From the NCBI GenBank assembly GCA_030068145.1, contig JAPJBO010000381.1, positions 1-64,000 of the forward strand: a stretch of 64,000 nt of DNA, given 5' to 3'. The notes beneath the pieces were generated by a model that had not been told where the DNA came from, made no database searches, and was given only the letters and a program-made list of their open reading frames with translations. The stretch comes from Diplonema papillatum. Taxonomy: Eukaryota; Euglenozoa; Diplonemea; Diplonemida; Diplonemidae. Made by a program: the position numbers and the translations under genes. The first letter of the stretch is position 1; each line of letters opens with the position of its first letter. Shown here piece by piece: positions 9,381 to 20,854 of this stretch.

Positions 9381-11686
9381 ACCGACCTCAGCTGTTGAAG
9401 ATCTACGCGCTAAACTTAAGCATATCACTCAGCGCAGGAAAAGAAAGCAACAGCGATGCTCCTAGTAACGGCGAGTGAACAGGGCAGAGCCCAAGCCTGA
9501 ACCGGTGTTCTACGGATATCCGGAATGTGGCGCAAGCTGCTTGGGGACACAACTGGCGTCGAGGTAAGTCTCCTGGAATGGGGTATCCACAGAGGGTGAG
9601 AGTCCCGTATTTCCTCGACGAGCCATGTTGGTTAACTCCTTGCTAGCACGAGTCGCTCAGTTTGGGAATGCTGAGCTAATCGGCAGGTATCCCTCTGCTA
9701 AGGCTAAATATCTCCCGGAGGCCGATAGCGAACAAGTACAGTGATGGAAAGATGCAAAGAACTTTGAAAAGAGGGTTAAAAGTCCCTGAAACCGATGAGT
9801 GGTAAGAGTTGGAGATGCGTTCAAATCTTAATCATTGCTCCTTCACTGGGGTTTATGGTTGAGACGTCTGGACCTATTCGGATCGTCCAAGCTTCTGTTG
9901 CGAGACGGCTTGCCGGCTGCCTCAGTTTTGCTCGGATCGACCAGGATAGGAATGAGTTGAGGAGGTGACCCGCGGCATCGTCAGCGAAGGGTAAGTGTCG
10001 GCGTCTTCGGACAACGTCCTTGCTCCCGCTGGCCTGACGTGGTTAAACGCTCGCAGGCTCATGTCAGACACAGCGATCTTCTACTACCCGTCTTGAAACA
10101 CGGACCAAGGAGTCTAACACGTGTGCGAGGCTTAGGGTGTCAAACCCACAAGCCGCACTGAAAGGGAGATGTGCCAATCCTTGAGGACGCAGCACAGCCC
10201 GATCCTGATTTACTGGAAAGGGATTTGAGGTTAAGTACACTTGTTGGGACCCGAAAGATGGTGAACTATGCCTGGATAGGACGAAGCCGGGGGAAACCCT
10301 GGTGGAGGTCCGTTGCGGTGTTGACGTGCAAATCGCTCGTCAAAGCTGGGTATAGGGGCGAAAGACCCATCGAACCATCTAGTAGCTGGTTCACTCCGAA
10401 GTTTCCCTCAGGATAGCTAGAACCAAAACAGGAGTTACGCCAGGTAAAGCGAATGATTGGAGGCATTGGGGAAATCGCTTCCTCGACCTATTCTCAAACT
10501 TTAAATGGGCGTGAGCTCGGGGTTACTTCATTGAACCCTGACGTAGAATCCTGGTTCTAAGTGGGCCACTTCTGGTAAGCAGGACTGGCGACGCGGGATG
10601 AACCGAGAGCTGACTTAAGGTGTCCGAGTGATCGCTCATCAGATCCCACAAAGGGTGTCGGTTCATCTTGACAGCAGGACGGTGGCCATGGAAGTCGGCA
10701 TCCGATAATGAGTGTGTAACAACTCACCTGCCGAATGCACCGGTCCCGAAAATGGATGATGCTCAAGCGATCCACCCATAGTTGGCCGCGTACTGGTATC
10801 ACAAAGCCAGGCGTGCGTAGGAGTGCGTGGTCCACGCCGCGAAGTCGTTGGCGTGAGCCTCGATGGAGCGTGGATGAGTGCAGATCTTGGTTGTAGTAGC
10901 GAATATTCAATGGAGAACATTGAAGGCCGAAGTGGAGAAGGTTTCCGTGTCAACAGCAATTGGACATGGGTCAGTCGGTCCTAAGGCAAGGTGTAATTGC
11001 TCGCCTCAAAGCTGCCACTGACGAGCTTGCTCGGACGTGCAGGATTGCCGAAAGGGAATGCGTGAACATTCCGCAACCCGGATGCAGAGATCTGAAGTGG
11101 TGACACATTGACGATCCTGTTGACCATGTCCACAGGCCCCGGATGATGCAGTCGTCTCTTTTTGAAGGAAGGGTTGACCCTTGAAACGCTTCACGCGGGG
11201 ACAGGGTTAACTATCCTGGAAAGCTGCACTTTCTTCGTGTAGTAGGGTGTCTTGTGGATGTGCATGGAAAAAACAGGGGAGATCTCATTCTCTTGCATCG
11301 GGCCGTACCGTTAACCGCAATAGGTCTCCTAGGCTAAAAGCCTCTGGCCGACAGAACAATGTAGGTAAGGGAAGTCGGCAAACTGGATCCGTAACTTCGG
11401 GAAAAGGATTGGCTCTGAGGACACATGCGGGATTGTCAGTGCGGGTCAGGTCTGGGCTCAGATTGAAGGTGCTGTGAGTGGCGCTCTCGGGTGCTACCCG
11501 CGGCTCCTGATTTCTTCCAGGCCTTCTTGCATGTTGTGCCCGCAATGAAGTGTCAGCTTGGAACTGTTACGAACAAGAGGAATCCAACTGGTTAATTAAA
11601 CCACAGCATTTCGCTTCATCACAGCGGTGGCGAGTGGAATGTGACTTCTGCCCAGTGCCCTGAATGTCAACGCTGAGAGATCAGGT

Positions 11687-11746
<60 letters not shown>

Positions 11747-12355
11747 TTCTAATTAAAGACGCGCATGAATGGACCAATGAGATTCCTTCTGTCCCTACCT
11801 ACTATCTGGCGAAACAGCAGTCAAGGGAACGGACTTGAAACTGTCAGCGGGGAAAGAAGACCCTGTTGAGTTTGACTCTAGTCTGACTTTGTGCAGTGAC
11901 ACGAGAGGTGTAGAATAGGTGGGAGGCCGCAACAATGAAATACCACTACTCTTGTTGTCGCTTTACTTATCCAATGATGGGAAGACGGCAGCTGCTCCCT
12001 TGTGGGGTTAGGGTCTTCGGATCCGTAGCTTATCCGTTTCCAGCGACAAACGGGCTTCGGCTCGCGAATCCTCGTTTGGAGACACCAGTCAGGTGGGGAG
12101 TTTGGCTGGGGCGGCACATCTGTTACACATTAACGCAGGTGTCCTAAGGCAAGCTCAGCGGGAACAGAAATCTCGCGTAGAGCATAAGGGTAAAAGCTTG
12201 CTCGATACACGATCTTCAGTACCGATCCTCGGTGTGAAAGCATGGCCTAACGATCCTTTGGTCTCGCTTCATGTTCAAGGGATGAAGCCGGAGGTGACAG
12301 AAAAATTACCACAGGGATAACTGGCTTGTGGCAGCCAAGCGTTCATAGCGACGTT

Positions 12356-12387
<32 letters not shown>

Positions 12388-12435
12388 ACCTAGACAAGCA
12401 GAATTGTCTAAGGGTTGGATTGTTCACCCACTAAC

Positions 12436-12479
<44 letters not shown>

Positions 12480-12840
12480 TTACCCTACTGATGGAGAGAG
12501 AGCCCATCGGGCCAGCGCATTCCGACAGCAATACGGGGTAGTACGAGAGGAACTCCCGTTTCTAGTCCCTGGTATCTACGGTTGTTCGATCGGACAGTGC
12601 CGTGATGCTACCACTGGATGGATTATGGCTGAACGCCTCTAAGCCAGAACCCAGTCTAGAGGAATGCGTGAGTTACTCAGGGCACATCGGATTTATCGGG
12701 CCACGAATAGCTTCGGCGAACGGCAACTTCCAAATTCACATCCAGATCCCGTGTCTCCAACCGGGTCTATACGAGTCCGAATGGACCGGCGGGCGTAACG
12801 CACTGAGGAGCCTTGTTGTTCCGAGGGTTTGAGCCTTATG
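9381..12840 (+). rRNA. 28S large-subunit rRNA
   Basis: Begins at ACCGACCTCAGCTGTTGAAG and AACTTAAGCATATCACTCAG, and carries the universal core blocks: GTAACTATGACTCTCTTAAGG, CAGGGATAACTGGCTTGTGG, and AGTACGAGAGGAACTCCCG (sarcin-ricin loop). It ends near GCCTTGTTGTTCCGAGGG and TTTGAGCCTT. About 3.46 kb, no intron seen. Protein-like frames inside it are meaningless. Confidence 0.95.
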
Positions 12841-13550
12841 GCCGGTTCCTACGGTTATCTCCTGGTTCGGCTCCACTCGAAAGAGTGGGGTTGGATCAGG
12901 AGAAACCCGGATGTGAATTTGGAAAAAAGTGATGAATCCACCCAGAGTCTCTCGATGTTGGTCAATTTGAATGGAATGGAATGAATGGTTGAATCATCAT
13001 ATTTAAGGCAAATCGAAAGACGGATCTCAAGCGGAATCTCTCTTGATCTCCGGCCGCACCTTACCAAACCTGCCTCTTTTTTTCTCTCCACGTCGTATGA
13101 TTCCCTGAGATGTTCGCTTCGGCTTGAGCACTCGGGATGATGACACAGGAGAGGGATAGGGGGTCCGGGGAGGTAGGGTCCCGCCCGAGAATCAGGGGAG
13201 ACAAGCTTTGAGATTTCGTCGCGAGGTGACCCCTCGCCCGCTAAAATGCCCTCTTTCAGGCCCCCACCCCCTCGCCATTTTTTTTCGCGTCAAAGTTCCT
13301 GTTCTGGCCCTCGGCTCCCTTTGTAAAAAGGTTGAGCTCTGGGCCGGTGCGGGAGCTTCCCGGCGCGGAGAAGATTGGAGATGGAGGTGTTGTGCTCAGG
13401 AGCAAGGGTATGAGGTGGGCGCGTTGTTGCCAGGTGACTCTCGTGCGCTGCTCTCTCTCCTCTCTCTCTCTTCTCCCTCTCTCCTCTCTCCTCTCTCTCC
13501 TACAGGCAACTGTAGGGAGGGGGGGAGGGAAGGGGGGGGGGAGGGGAGGG
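12841..13550. other. Spacer downstream of 28S, with a CT microsatellite
   Basis: Probable 3' external/intergenic spacer. Contains a CT-rich microsatellite at about 13449-13500 and a G-run near 13530. No gene recognised. Confidence 0.6.
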
Positions 13551-13553
13551 ACG

Positions 13554-13616
13554 CGTGCGCGTCGCCGACCCCCCCAGTTCGGGAAAAGGGGTCATGCCCA
13601 ATATAGGAAAGGGGGT
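13554..13616. repeat. 63-bp sequence shared with the 59-kb element
   Basis: Nearly identical (two or three mismatches) to 59608-59671. Both contain GCGTCGCCGACCCCCCCAG and GCCCAATATAGGAAAGGGGG. Here it lies about 0.7 kb after the 28S end; there it lies inside a TIR element. It has no recognised function. Confidence 0.85.
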
Positions 13617-14369
13617 CCTCCCCTCCTGGAAGCTCTAGAGCTCCAGGAGGACGGAAGGATCACTACCTCTCCTGTTGGTAATATGATGGTCAACCACGCA
13701 TGAAATGAAAATCAAAGACTGGCAAATGAAAGAGACTGGTATTCATAAGGCAAGAACGCTAATCACTAGAGTGAGTCAATCACATTCTGAATCGGAGCAG
13801 CACTCCGCTCTAGTGACATAGCTAACTAATCTGGCATGACCTCGCCTCGATAATCTCAAATGGCGGTGTTAACATTCCACGGAAAGAATCGTTCGCGATT
13901 CAAGAAGAGGGATGCCGATTAGAATGAGTATGAATGACATACCACGTGCTCGAAAGACATGGAGGGAATGCAAAATGAATCGGTCATGTGCCAATGAAAA
14001 TGCAAAAGTCAAGACCGTTCCTATCCCATGGACTCGTTCCAGATCCGAGTTAGCATACTCGTATGCGCTCGATCAAATGGTCAAGGTAATCGGGAAGACA
14101 CGATGGTGAAATACAAAAAAGGCAATCGAGGAAAGCTATCGGTCGTAGAGATACGATCGAGGACCGCCCCTTTGAAAGCTGAAGAATGAATAGAATGATC
14201 ATGCATCAATCTAGGCTTGACACGATACAATCTCTGGTATCGGGGAATCTTTGATTCGTCAGATTTTCCTCGGTCCAGTGCGCACCGAGCCTGGTCACCA
14301 GGTTGGTGCTGCTCGGAGCCGCACCCGAGGGAGATGCAGAACAGGTTGTAGCACAACCGGTGCGCATCA
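13617..14369. other. No gene identified
   Basis: About 750 bp of unremarkable sequence with a short inverted word (CTCCTGGAAGCTCTAGAGCTCCAGGAG at 13623-13649 forms a perfect hairpin when its two halves are paired). Short open frames show no family resemblance. Confidence 0.5.
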
Positions 14370-14377
14370 GCTCTGCA

Positions 14378-16052
14378 CATAGCTGTCAGCCACAAGATAG
14401 CCACTAGTGGCTAATTGGGAGCCACAAAGTAGCCACAAACCTTGTGGCTACCTTTGTGGCTAATTATGCAAAATTTTGGTACCACGGAAAACCGCGTGGA
14501 ACTAGCTTTTTCGGCCAGAAAATGCATCTGAAACACAATTTCTGACGATTTTGACAGGTTTTTGAGCCAGAATCTGGATAAGCTGCTTCGCCCTATCCTC
14601 AGCCGCGAGTCAGCGAGAACGTTGGCAACTCTATCAGTAATTTCGTACAACACCGAAGCAATTCAAGGCTTGAAAAGTTCAGAAAACAACAACAAACTGC
14701 CGCATCGTGCCAACACGGTCGCAAAACTAATGCCAATGCCATAATTCTAGTACATTTTGAGTCGGAGAGTGCACCGGAGGAAGACGAACCCGTCGAAAGC
14801 GAAGTTGATAGTTCAGACAGCAGTCAGTACGAACCTGCCAATGCTTCTGTTGACAGGTTTTGGAGCAGGCAAGGAATCAATTTAGTTCAAAGGGTCTCTT
14901 GTCCGCAAACCCGTTCAGTTGCGGGGTTCATAGTCTCCAACTTTTCCTGCCAAAGGACCAAACCACGCAGTTGGTGACAACCGTGGTCTAAGGTTACTAG
15001 TAACGACGACAAAGCACGCTGATATTCTGGGATACGCAGGAGGACAGCAACGACCCAGCAAACGGCAGAGCATTTCACAATTACGACGGCTCTTCTGCTC
15101 GGTGTGCAAGCTACCCCGTCACCAGCGAGTTTGCTTGCTTGCCGGCCGTTGAGCGCAACTACACGGCAGCAGGCATAGTACAGCAGGAGCACACTGACAG
15201 TGTGACTGACTCCCTGTACCCAACAGCTGTTACTGAGTGGCACTGTTACACTTGTTGCAATCAATGTACGAAAGAGTTCAAGAAGGAGCCATGAAAAAGT
15301 ATCCGAGAAAAGTAGCGGGGGCAATCTCTCACACGTCTTGGAAATTCCTCGCGGGCTCCTGTAGCACCCCAGCCAGGGCACAAGGGAAATGGCTTCTGGT
15401 GGCTGACTTTCCGACAATACCGGTCCCAGCCTGCCGGGCAGCACGAGCCGCAGGCCCGCGGCAGGGAGCTCAAGCTCAGTCACCATCCGCCAGCTCCTGA
15501 CTATTATCAGACGGCTGACACTTTTCTTTGCAGCTTTCTAGCATCATTCAAATCTGATTGGCTGCGGCGGTATTGGTTGCCGCTCTCTCCCACTCCTCCT
15601 CTGGGGTCATTGAAGAGGCTCGGAGAGCGCCGGTCGCTGGTTGAGAGGCCCTCTCAGAGGGTTTTAGGACAGAAATGGTAAGCGCTGTGCAAGTAGAACG
15701 GGTCTGTCACTCTCGCTAACCTGAATTATGCACGATTCTGTGTGCATAATGCCTACTACTACTTTAGTAGCAGTAGAGTTTTAGTAATCCGTTTACCAAT
15801 GGTACCCCAGGGTGCGCAACCAGGATGCCGAGCCCAGGGTGAAGCAGCTCACCAAAATGCTGGCCCAAAAACCTGTCAAAATCATCAGAAAATGTTTTTC
15901 AGATGCATTTTCTGGCCGAAAAAGCTAGTTCCACGCGGTTTTCCGTGATACCAAAATTTTGCATAATTAGCCACAAAGGTAGCCACAAGGTTTGTGGCTA
16001 CTTTGTGGCTAAATGGGGCCACAATGTGGCAACCTTGTGGCTGACAGCTATG
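14378..16052. mobile_element. 1.67-kb DNA element with 193-bp inverted ends
   Basis: The ends 14378-14570 and 15860-16052 are inverted copies with a few mismatches and begin CATAGCTGTCAGCCACAAG. They are flanked by the direct repeat GCTCTGCA (14370-14377 and 16052-16059), a 7-8 bp target duplication compatible with hAT-like elements. The interior has coding-like scraps on the plus strand. One is an acidic segment at about 14755-14890 (SAPEEDEPVESEVDSS, then FWSRQGIN). The other is a short Cys cluster at about 15237-15292 (WHCYTCCNQCTKEF) that recalls a transposase zinc finger. No intact transposase remains. The TGTGGCTA-rich ends are related to words near 6000-6050. Confidence 0.7.
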
Positions 16053-16764
16053 CTCTGCATCGCCGTGCACTGCACGGTGTAGCACTGCCCAGGCGCGGCG
16101 AGACCAGTGACCGTCATCCGGCTCGGTGTTCAGGAGGAGGTGACCCGCTTGGCAGGCAGCACCGCTGCGCAGTGTACTCTTCCGTACTCTGCACCGTGCA
16201 ATGCGCCAGTCATGTGCTTACCAGACTCTCGGTTTCGCGTTCTCATCATGGCATCAAATTTGACGGTGAAATCAGCCCCCAGCCTGAGTCCAGGTTGCAA
16301 TGCAACAGTTGCAACAAGTAATCGATGAACACGGAAACTTTTTACAGTAGCAAGGAACCGACAGCAAACTGGTGCACGGGTCGGTGCAAATCCTGTGCAA
16401 CGGGTTTGCGGACATGATCGTGTCGCATTCGTAGTGGACTGTTGAAGTCATTATCCGCGATGACAGCCTACCCCGGGACTTGGACCGAGTCCTGCTCAGG
16501 CTGCTGTCGAAAATACCACAGTGTTCAAAATCGCCGGCGATTGAATCGGTCTGGACTGTGTGAGACTTAGCTATAGCTGAAAATAGCTAAAATAGCTAAA
16601 ATAGCTGACTGAGCATTTTCAACGGAAATGTCACTATTCCGACTATTTTCTCGGATTTTGTGCCGTTTTCCACAGTTTACCGGGATTTTTCAGGCAGATG
16701 ATCAGCATGAGGTTCACACCGTGCTACCCGCCCCCCCCCCCTCGGGTCGGGGTGTTTTATTTCT
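16053..16764. other. No gene identified
   Basis: Nothing recognised except AAAATAGCT repeats near 16575-16605 and a C-run at about 16731-16742. Confidence 0.5.
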
Positions 16765-17325
16765 GGAAGGGTTCGGTTTTGGGGTCGGTTTCGGGTTCGG
16801 TTTTGAAACCGACCCCAAAACCGAACCCAAAACCGAACCTTCCAGAATTAGTTTTGGAAACCGAACCCAAAACCGAACCGAAACCGAAACCGAACCTTCC
16901 AGAATGAATTTTGGAAACCGAACTTGGAAACCGAACCCAAAACCGAACTCGAAACCGAACCACAGAATTAGTTTTGGAAACCGAATCCAAAACCGAACCG
17001 AACCCGAAACCGAACCTTCCAGAATTAGATTTGGAAACCGAACCCAAAACCGAACCCGAAACCGAACCCGAAACCGAACCATCCAGAATTAGTTTTGGAA
17101 ACCGAACCCAAAACCGAACCGAACCCGAAACCGAACCTTCCAGAATGAGTTTTGGAAACCGAACTTGGAAACCGAACCCAAAACCGAACCCGAAACTGAA
17201 CCGAAACCGAACCGGGAAGCCGACCCTGATAGACCGAACCCAGAACCGAACCAATGCCCGATAGGAAACCGGACTCGGAACCGAACCCGATAGACCGAAC
17301 TCGGAACCGAACCCAGAACCGGGGA
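16765..17325. repeat. CCGAACCCAAAA-type satellite with an inverted head
   Basis: An array of short units around AAACCGAACCCAAAACCGAA, punctuated every 60-120 bp by CCTTCCAGAATTAGTTTTGG. The first 75 bp (16765-16838) fold back on themselves: GAAGGGTTCGGTTTTGGGG pairs with its complement downstream. All frames on both strands are open through the array, so the FGFGF- and KPNPKPN-type proteins are artefacts. A similar word appears at about 41530. Confidence 0.9.
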
Positions 17326-18342
17326 GGACGGTGGGCTAACAACCCAAGGCAAGGTGGCAACAGACGGAATCTGCAGCTCCACATTACATCACGCAAGAAT
17401 GGCTGATTCCTTCCTGAAGTCATCAACTGTCTTTGTGCCCACAGGAAGCGCGAACTGAACGCAAGGACCTTCCAGACGTGGAACGCTGTACGGAGAGAAG
17501 ACCACGCAACGGAGCAGGCGCCCACACGTAGTTTCTAACAGGACTAATCCCTCACACCGAAGTGATCATGAGTTGCCTTAACGAAACGAACCTTGTGGAG
17601 CTGAACTCAGGCTGATAGGTGGGCCTTCTACAACGTTAGCACCGGTCAGCAAGTAAACGTATCCGACCCCTGGCACAGAAGGCACGCGGTGGCTATCAGT
17701 AAACTGCGTCGCGCACTCAGACAGAATTGACAGCATGTACTTGGAACCCCTTCTCACGGTCAGTAACCTGGACGACAACTATGCTGGACGAATATCAGGA
17801 TTCGACGACGACGAATATCTTCGGGATGTTTCGAAAATCTTCTCAAAAAATAACACTAAAATATCGGGTCAAAAGGGTTTCCCCCCCCCAAAAAAAAGAC
17901 TCCAGATACGCAAACTCTTTCGAATGCTGCACACGGGTATCCTTCAAGTGACCTCTAACTATCTGTTGCATACGCGTATCCGGATCTGAAAGCCGAAGAC
18001 CTTGTAACACTTTACCGCAACCGAAGTCGCGAACCGGGTTCGGCTTGCACTGCAAAAGCAGCATAATTGTGTCTTGCGCCCGAGCGCGGAAATCCGCCAC
18101 CCGCCATTCGGCTAGAGTGCAAGAACACAATTGCGAAGCGTACTACAAACGGATAGTGTTACAAAGGCGAACGAATCATGCGAGAACCTATGGAGGGGCC
18201 CCTCGACAGCTTTCAGAACACGGCATAGTAAGTCAAGAGTCGGATAAGCGTGTGCACATTCTACTCCCGTTTGATCTGCATTTTCCACCTTGCCCCCCTT
18301 TCTTTGATCTGCTGTGTGTATTTGCAAAACAGTTCCGGCACG
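17326..18342. other. No gene identified
   Basis: About 1 kb between the satellite and the GC-rich repeat. Short open frames on both strands show no recognisable domain. Confidence 0.5.
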
Positions 18343-18476
18343 GCGGGTTTGCGGGGTTTGCGGGTTTGGGTATGCGGGTTTGCGGGGTTTGCGGGTTAGG
18401 GTGCGCGGGTTGGCGGGTTTGCGGGTTAGAGTACGCGGGTTTGCGGGGTTTGCGGGTTAGGGTACGCGGGTTGGAC
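18343..18476. repeat. G/T-rich tandem repeat with telomere-like words
   Basis: Repeats of GCGGGTTTGCGGGGTTTGCG alternating with GGGTTAGGGTACGCG. The GGGTTAGGG word resembles telomeric repeats, but the array is short, irregular and internal. It ends exactly where the LINE-derived coding sequence begins. Confidence 0.8.
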
Positions 18477-19939
18477 CAGCCCCGTTACCGCAGCAGGGGA
18501 TGGTGGTGGATGGGGAAGGGGCACCAATCCCCCCAGCACAGGCGCAGCTCAACCCGTTGCGAGCGTCCCAGCTGGAAGCGCGGGCTTTCTACCTGGACGA
18601 TGGCGCAGCAGCGGGCTTGTGGCGGTACCTCGTGGCATGGCTGGCGCCGTGCGGGTCCGCGGCGGCGGTCAAGGAGGCGGTGGAGAAGATCCTGGACCGG
18701 GCCGAGAGGAGGGCGAGGGCCATCGCGAGCCTCCCGATCGCGAGCCTCCCGGACCCGCACGTGGCGATGGCCCTGCTGAACTCGTGCGCGGGGTTCGTCT
18801 GCGTCGTGTCGCTCATGCGGGCGACCGGACCGACGGCCGACTATGGAAGGGTCGACACCTTCATGCGGCGAGCCGTGGGAAGAGCCTTCTAGGGTCGCCG
18901 CCGCCCCTGCCACGGCCGCCGTGTCCGCGCAGGAGTGCATCCCCAGGCCGCCCAGCCTGAGGGGCAGCGACGTCTGCAACCATTCCAGGTCGCTCAGCTC
19001 GGCCCCGAGGGTCTCCCCCTCCTGACCAGGTCCCCCGAGGGGGGGCCGCACACAATCACACCCACACAGGATTCCGTATGCGCGGCATCGCTCAGCTGCC
19101 CCAGACTTGCACTCTTCCCGGAGGTCCTGACCGAGGTCAGGGACTCACTGCAAGCAGGGGCCGCGAGCGTTCCGCGTAAGCAGAGGGAGTGGGCGGTGAA
19201 GATCTCGGCAGCCAGGCAAGAGAGCCTGCTGAGGAACCCGCTCACCGGAGTCAGGGGCCAGGCAAGGGTCCGCAGCTGCGCGGCCAAGCACGCGTCGACG
19301 TGGCTCTACGGAGCGCACAACGCTCCGGACGACCTGTGGATGTCCCGAGCCGAGCTGACGGTAGCCGTCCGTCTGAGGCTGGGGATGCCGCTGGCACCCC
19401 GGGATCGGGTGTGCCGCCTCTGCGGGCTAGCCACGGCCGATCGCTTCGGGGATCACTCCCTGTCGTGTTTGAACACCGGGCTCCGCACCCGCGCCCACAC
19501 GGCACTCCGTGATGGGGTGGCGGCCCTGGCCAGGGAAGCGCTCCTCGGCCCGGTCCTGGAAGACAGGCCGTTTACAAAACACCCAAACAGGAACAAGCGG
19601 GTGGACGTGCTCTACGAGCGCGAAGGAAAGCGGAGGTTGATCGACGTGGCGATAACCTTCCCGCTCCAACCGTCCTCGATCTCCAAGGCGGCAGAGACTG
19701 AAGGCGGCGCCGCCACCAAGTACGAGGCCGTGAAGCGCGCCGCGTACGGGCCAGCCATCGCGGCGGAGGCCCCCGAACAGCAGGACCTGATGCTGATCCC
19801 GATGGTGGTGGACACCTTCGGCGCCTGGGGCGAGTCTGCCTTGCCCGAGCTGCGCGCGCTGGTGTCGGCGGTGCACAGGCGCCACGACTGGGAGACGTAC
19901 GCCTCCGTCTCTCACCTGGCGTCCGCTATCGTCCGCTAG
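18477..19939 (+). pseudogene. 5'-truncated non-LTR retrotransposon: RT end, zinc finger and restriction-like endonuclease
   Basis: The frame carries the reverse-transcriptase catalytic box (AFYLDDGAAAG, about 18585) and the thumb-like LPDPHVAMALLNSCAGF. After a disrupted stretch come a CX2CX10HX3C zinc finger (CRLCGLATADRFGDHSLSC, about 19412) and a PD-(D/E)XK endonuclease block (RVDVLYEREGKRRLIDVAI, about 19600). This order is known for LINE clades with restriction-like endonucleases. RT motifs before YLDD are missing, so it is 5'-truncated. A stop at 18890-18892 is followed by an inverted piece (18890-19045), after which the frame continues to the TAG at 19937-19939. The last seven codons are the first unit of the downstream 31-bp satellite. 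Inactive as it stands. Confidence 0.8.
18890..19045 (-). other. Microinversion inside the LINE coding sequence
   Basis: On the minus strand this segment reads LSDLEWLQTSLPLRLGGLGM. That is the block expected in the plus strand right after the RT thumb in LINE proteins of this type (LPLRLGGLGLRS family motif). The plus-strand segments on both sides are in the same frame, so about 155 bp has been flipped in place. Breakpoints are estimated from where the homology changes strand. Confidence 0.7.
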
Positions 19940-20440
19940 CTCGGGAACTGCGTCCGCTATCGTCCGCTAGCTCGAAAACTGCGTCCGCTATCGTCCGCTA
20001 GCTCGGAAACTGCGTCCGCTATCGTCCGCTAGCTCGGAAACTGCGTCCGCTATCGTCCGCTAGCTCGGAAACTGCGTCCGCTATCGTCCGCTAGCTCGGG
20101 AACTGCGTCCGCTATCGTCCGCTAGCTCGGAAACTGCGTCCGCTATCGTCCGCTAGCTCGGAAACTGCGTCCGCTATCGTCCGCTAGCTCGGAAACTGCG
20201 TCCGCTATCGTCCGCTAGCTCGGAAACTGCGTCCGCTATCGTCCGCTAGCTCGGAAACTGCGTCCGCTATCGTCCGCTAGCTCGGAAACTGCGTCCGCTA
20301 TCGTCCGCTAGCTCGGAAACTGCGTCCGCTATCGTCCGCTAGCTCGGAAACTGCGTCCGCTATCGTCCGCTAGCTCGGAAACTGCGTCCGCTATCGTCCG
20401 CTAGCTCGGAAACTGCGTCCGCTATCGTCCGCTAGCTCGG
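19919..20440. repeat. 31-bp satellite, left block
   Basis: About 17 nearly perfect copies of a 31-bp unit (GCGTCCGCTATCGTCCGCTAG plus CTCGGAAACT). The first unit forms the last codons and stop of the LINE ORF. The array stops at the end of the tyrosine-recombinase retrotransposon and resumes 4.6 kb later. Confidence 0.95.
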
Positions 20441-20577
20441 GAATTCGGGCCTTCGTTCTCGTTGCGTTTCTCTCGGGGAAAATACTGTCAAAGGGAAAAC
20501 GTGAAAACATCTCGTAGTAAAGCGGTAACTGACGACGCGTAGTGGAAGAAAGTTGACCTGACCAGGTGACCAGGTCA
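20441..20577 (-). repeat. Split direct repeat B2 (3' end of the YR element)
   Basis: 137 bp, nearly identical to 20718-20854. Its outer end abuts the 31-bp satellite (GAATTCGGGCC against CTAGCTCGG), defining the element's 3' terminus on the minus strand. Confidence 0.9.
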
Positions 20578-20595
20578 GGGGGTTGGGCGGGTGGG

Positions 20596-20717
20596 AAAGC
20601 AACAGCCACCCTCTCCACGTCCCCCCTTCCTTTTGTTTGTGAAGGTGAAGAAGAAGAATGGAAATGATGGTTTATAACTTACGAAAACCTTGGCAGTATT
20701 CCCTCACTGAAGTGCAG
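20596..20717 (-). repeat. Split direct repeat A2
   Basis: 122 bp matching 24743-24864 almost base for base. It directly abuts B1, the arrangement needed for a circular intermediate to regenerate both ends. Confidence 0.9.
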
Positions 20718-20854
20718 GAATTCGGGCCTTCGTTCTCGTTGCGTTTCTCTCGGGGAAAATACTGTCAAAGGGAAAACGTGAAAACATCTCGTAGTAAAGC
20801 GGTAACTGACGACGCGTAGTGGAAGAAAGTTGACCTGACCAGGTGACCAGGTCA
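20718..20854 (-). repeat. Split direct repeat B1
   Basis: 137 bp copy of B2. Its inner end contains the TGA stop of the RT-RNase H frame (20852-20854), so coding sequence runs right up to the repeat. Confidence 0.9.

Noticed and set aside
7451..12832. Open frames inside the 18S and 28S genes
   Set aside because: rRNA sequence; no protein resemblance.
16714..17525. FGFGF- and KPNPKPN-type open frames
   Set aside because: Products of the CCGAACCCAAAA satellite.
18360..18475. Telomere: GGGTTAGGG words
   Set aside because: Short, irregular, internal, mixed with GCGGGTTT units; not a telomeric array.
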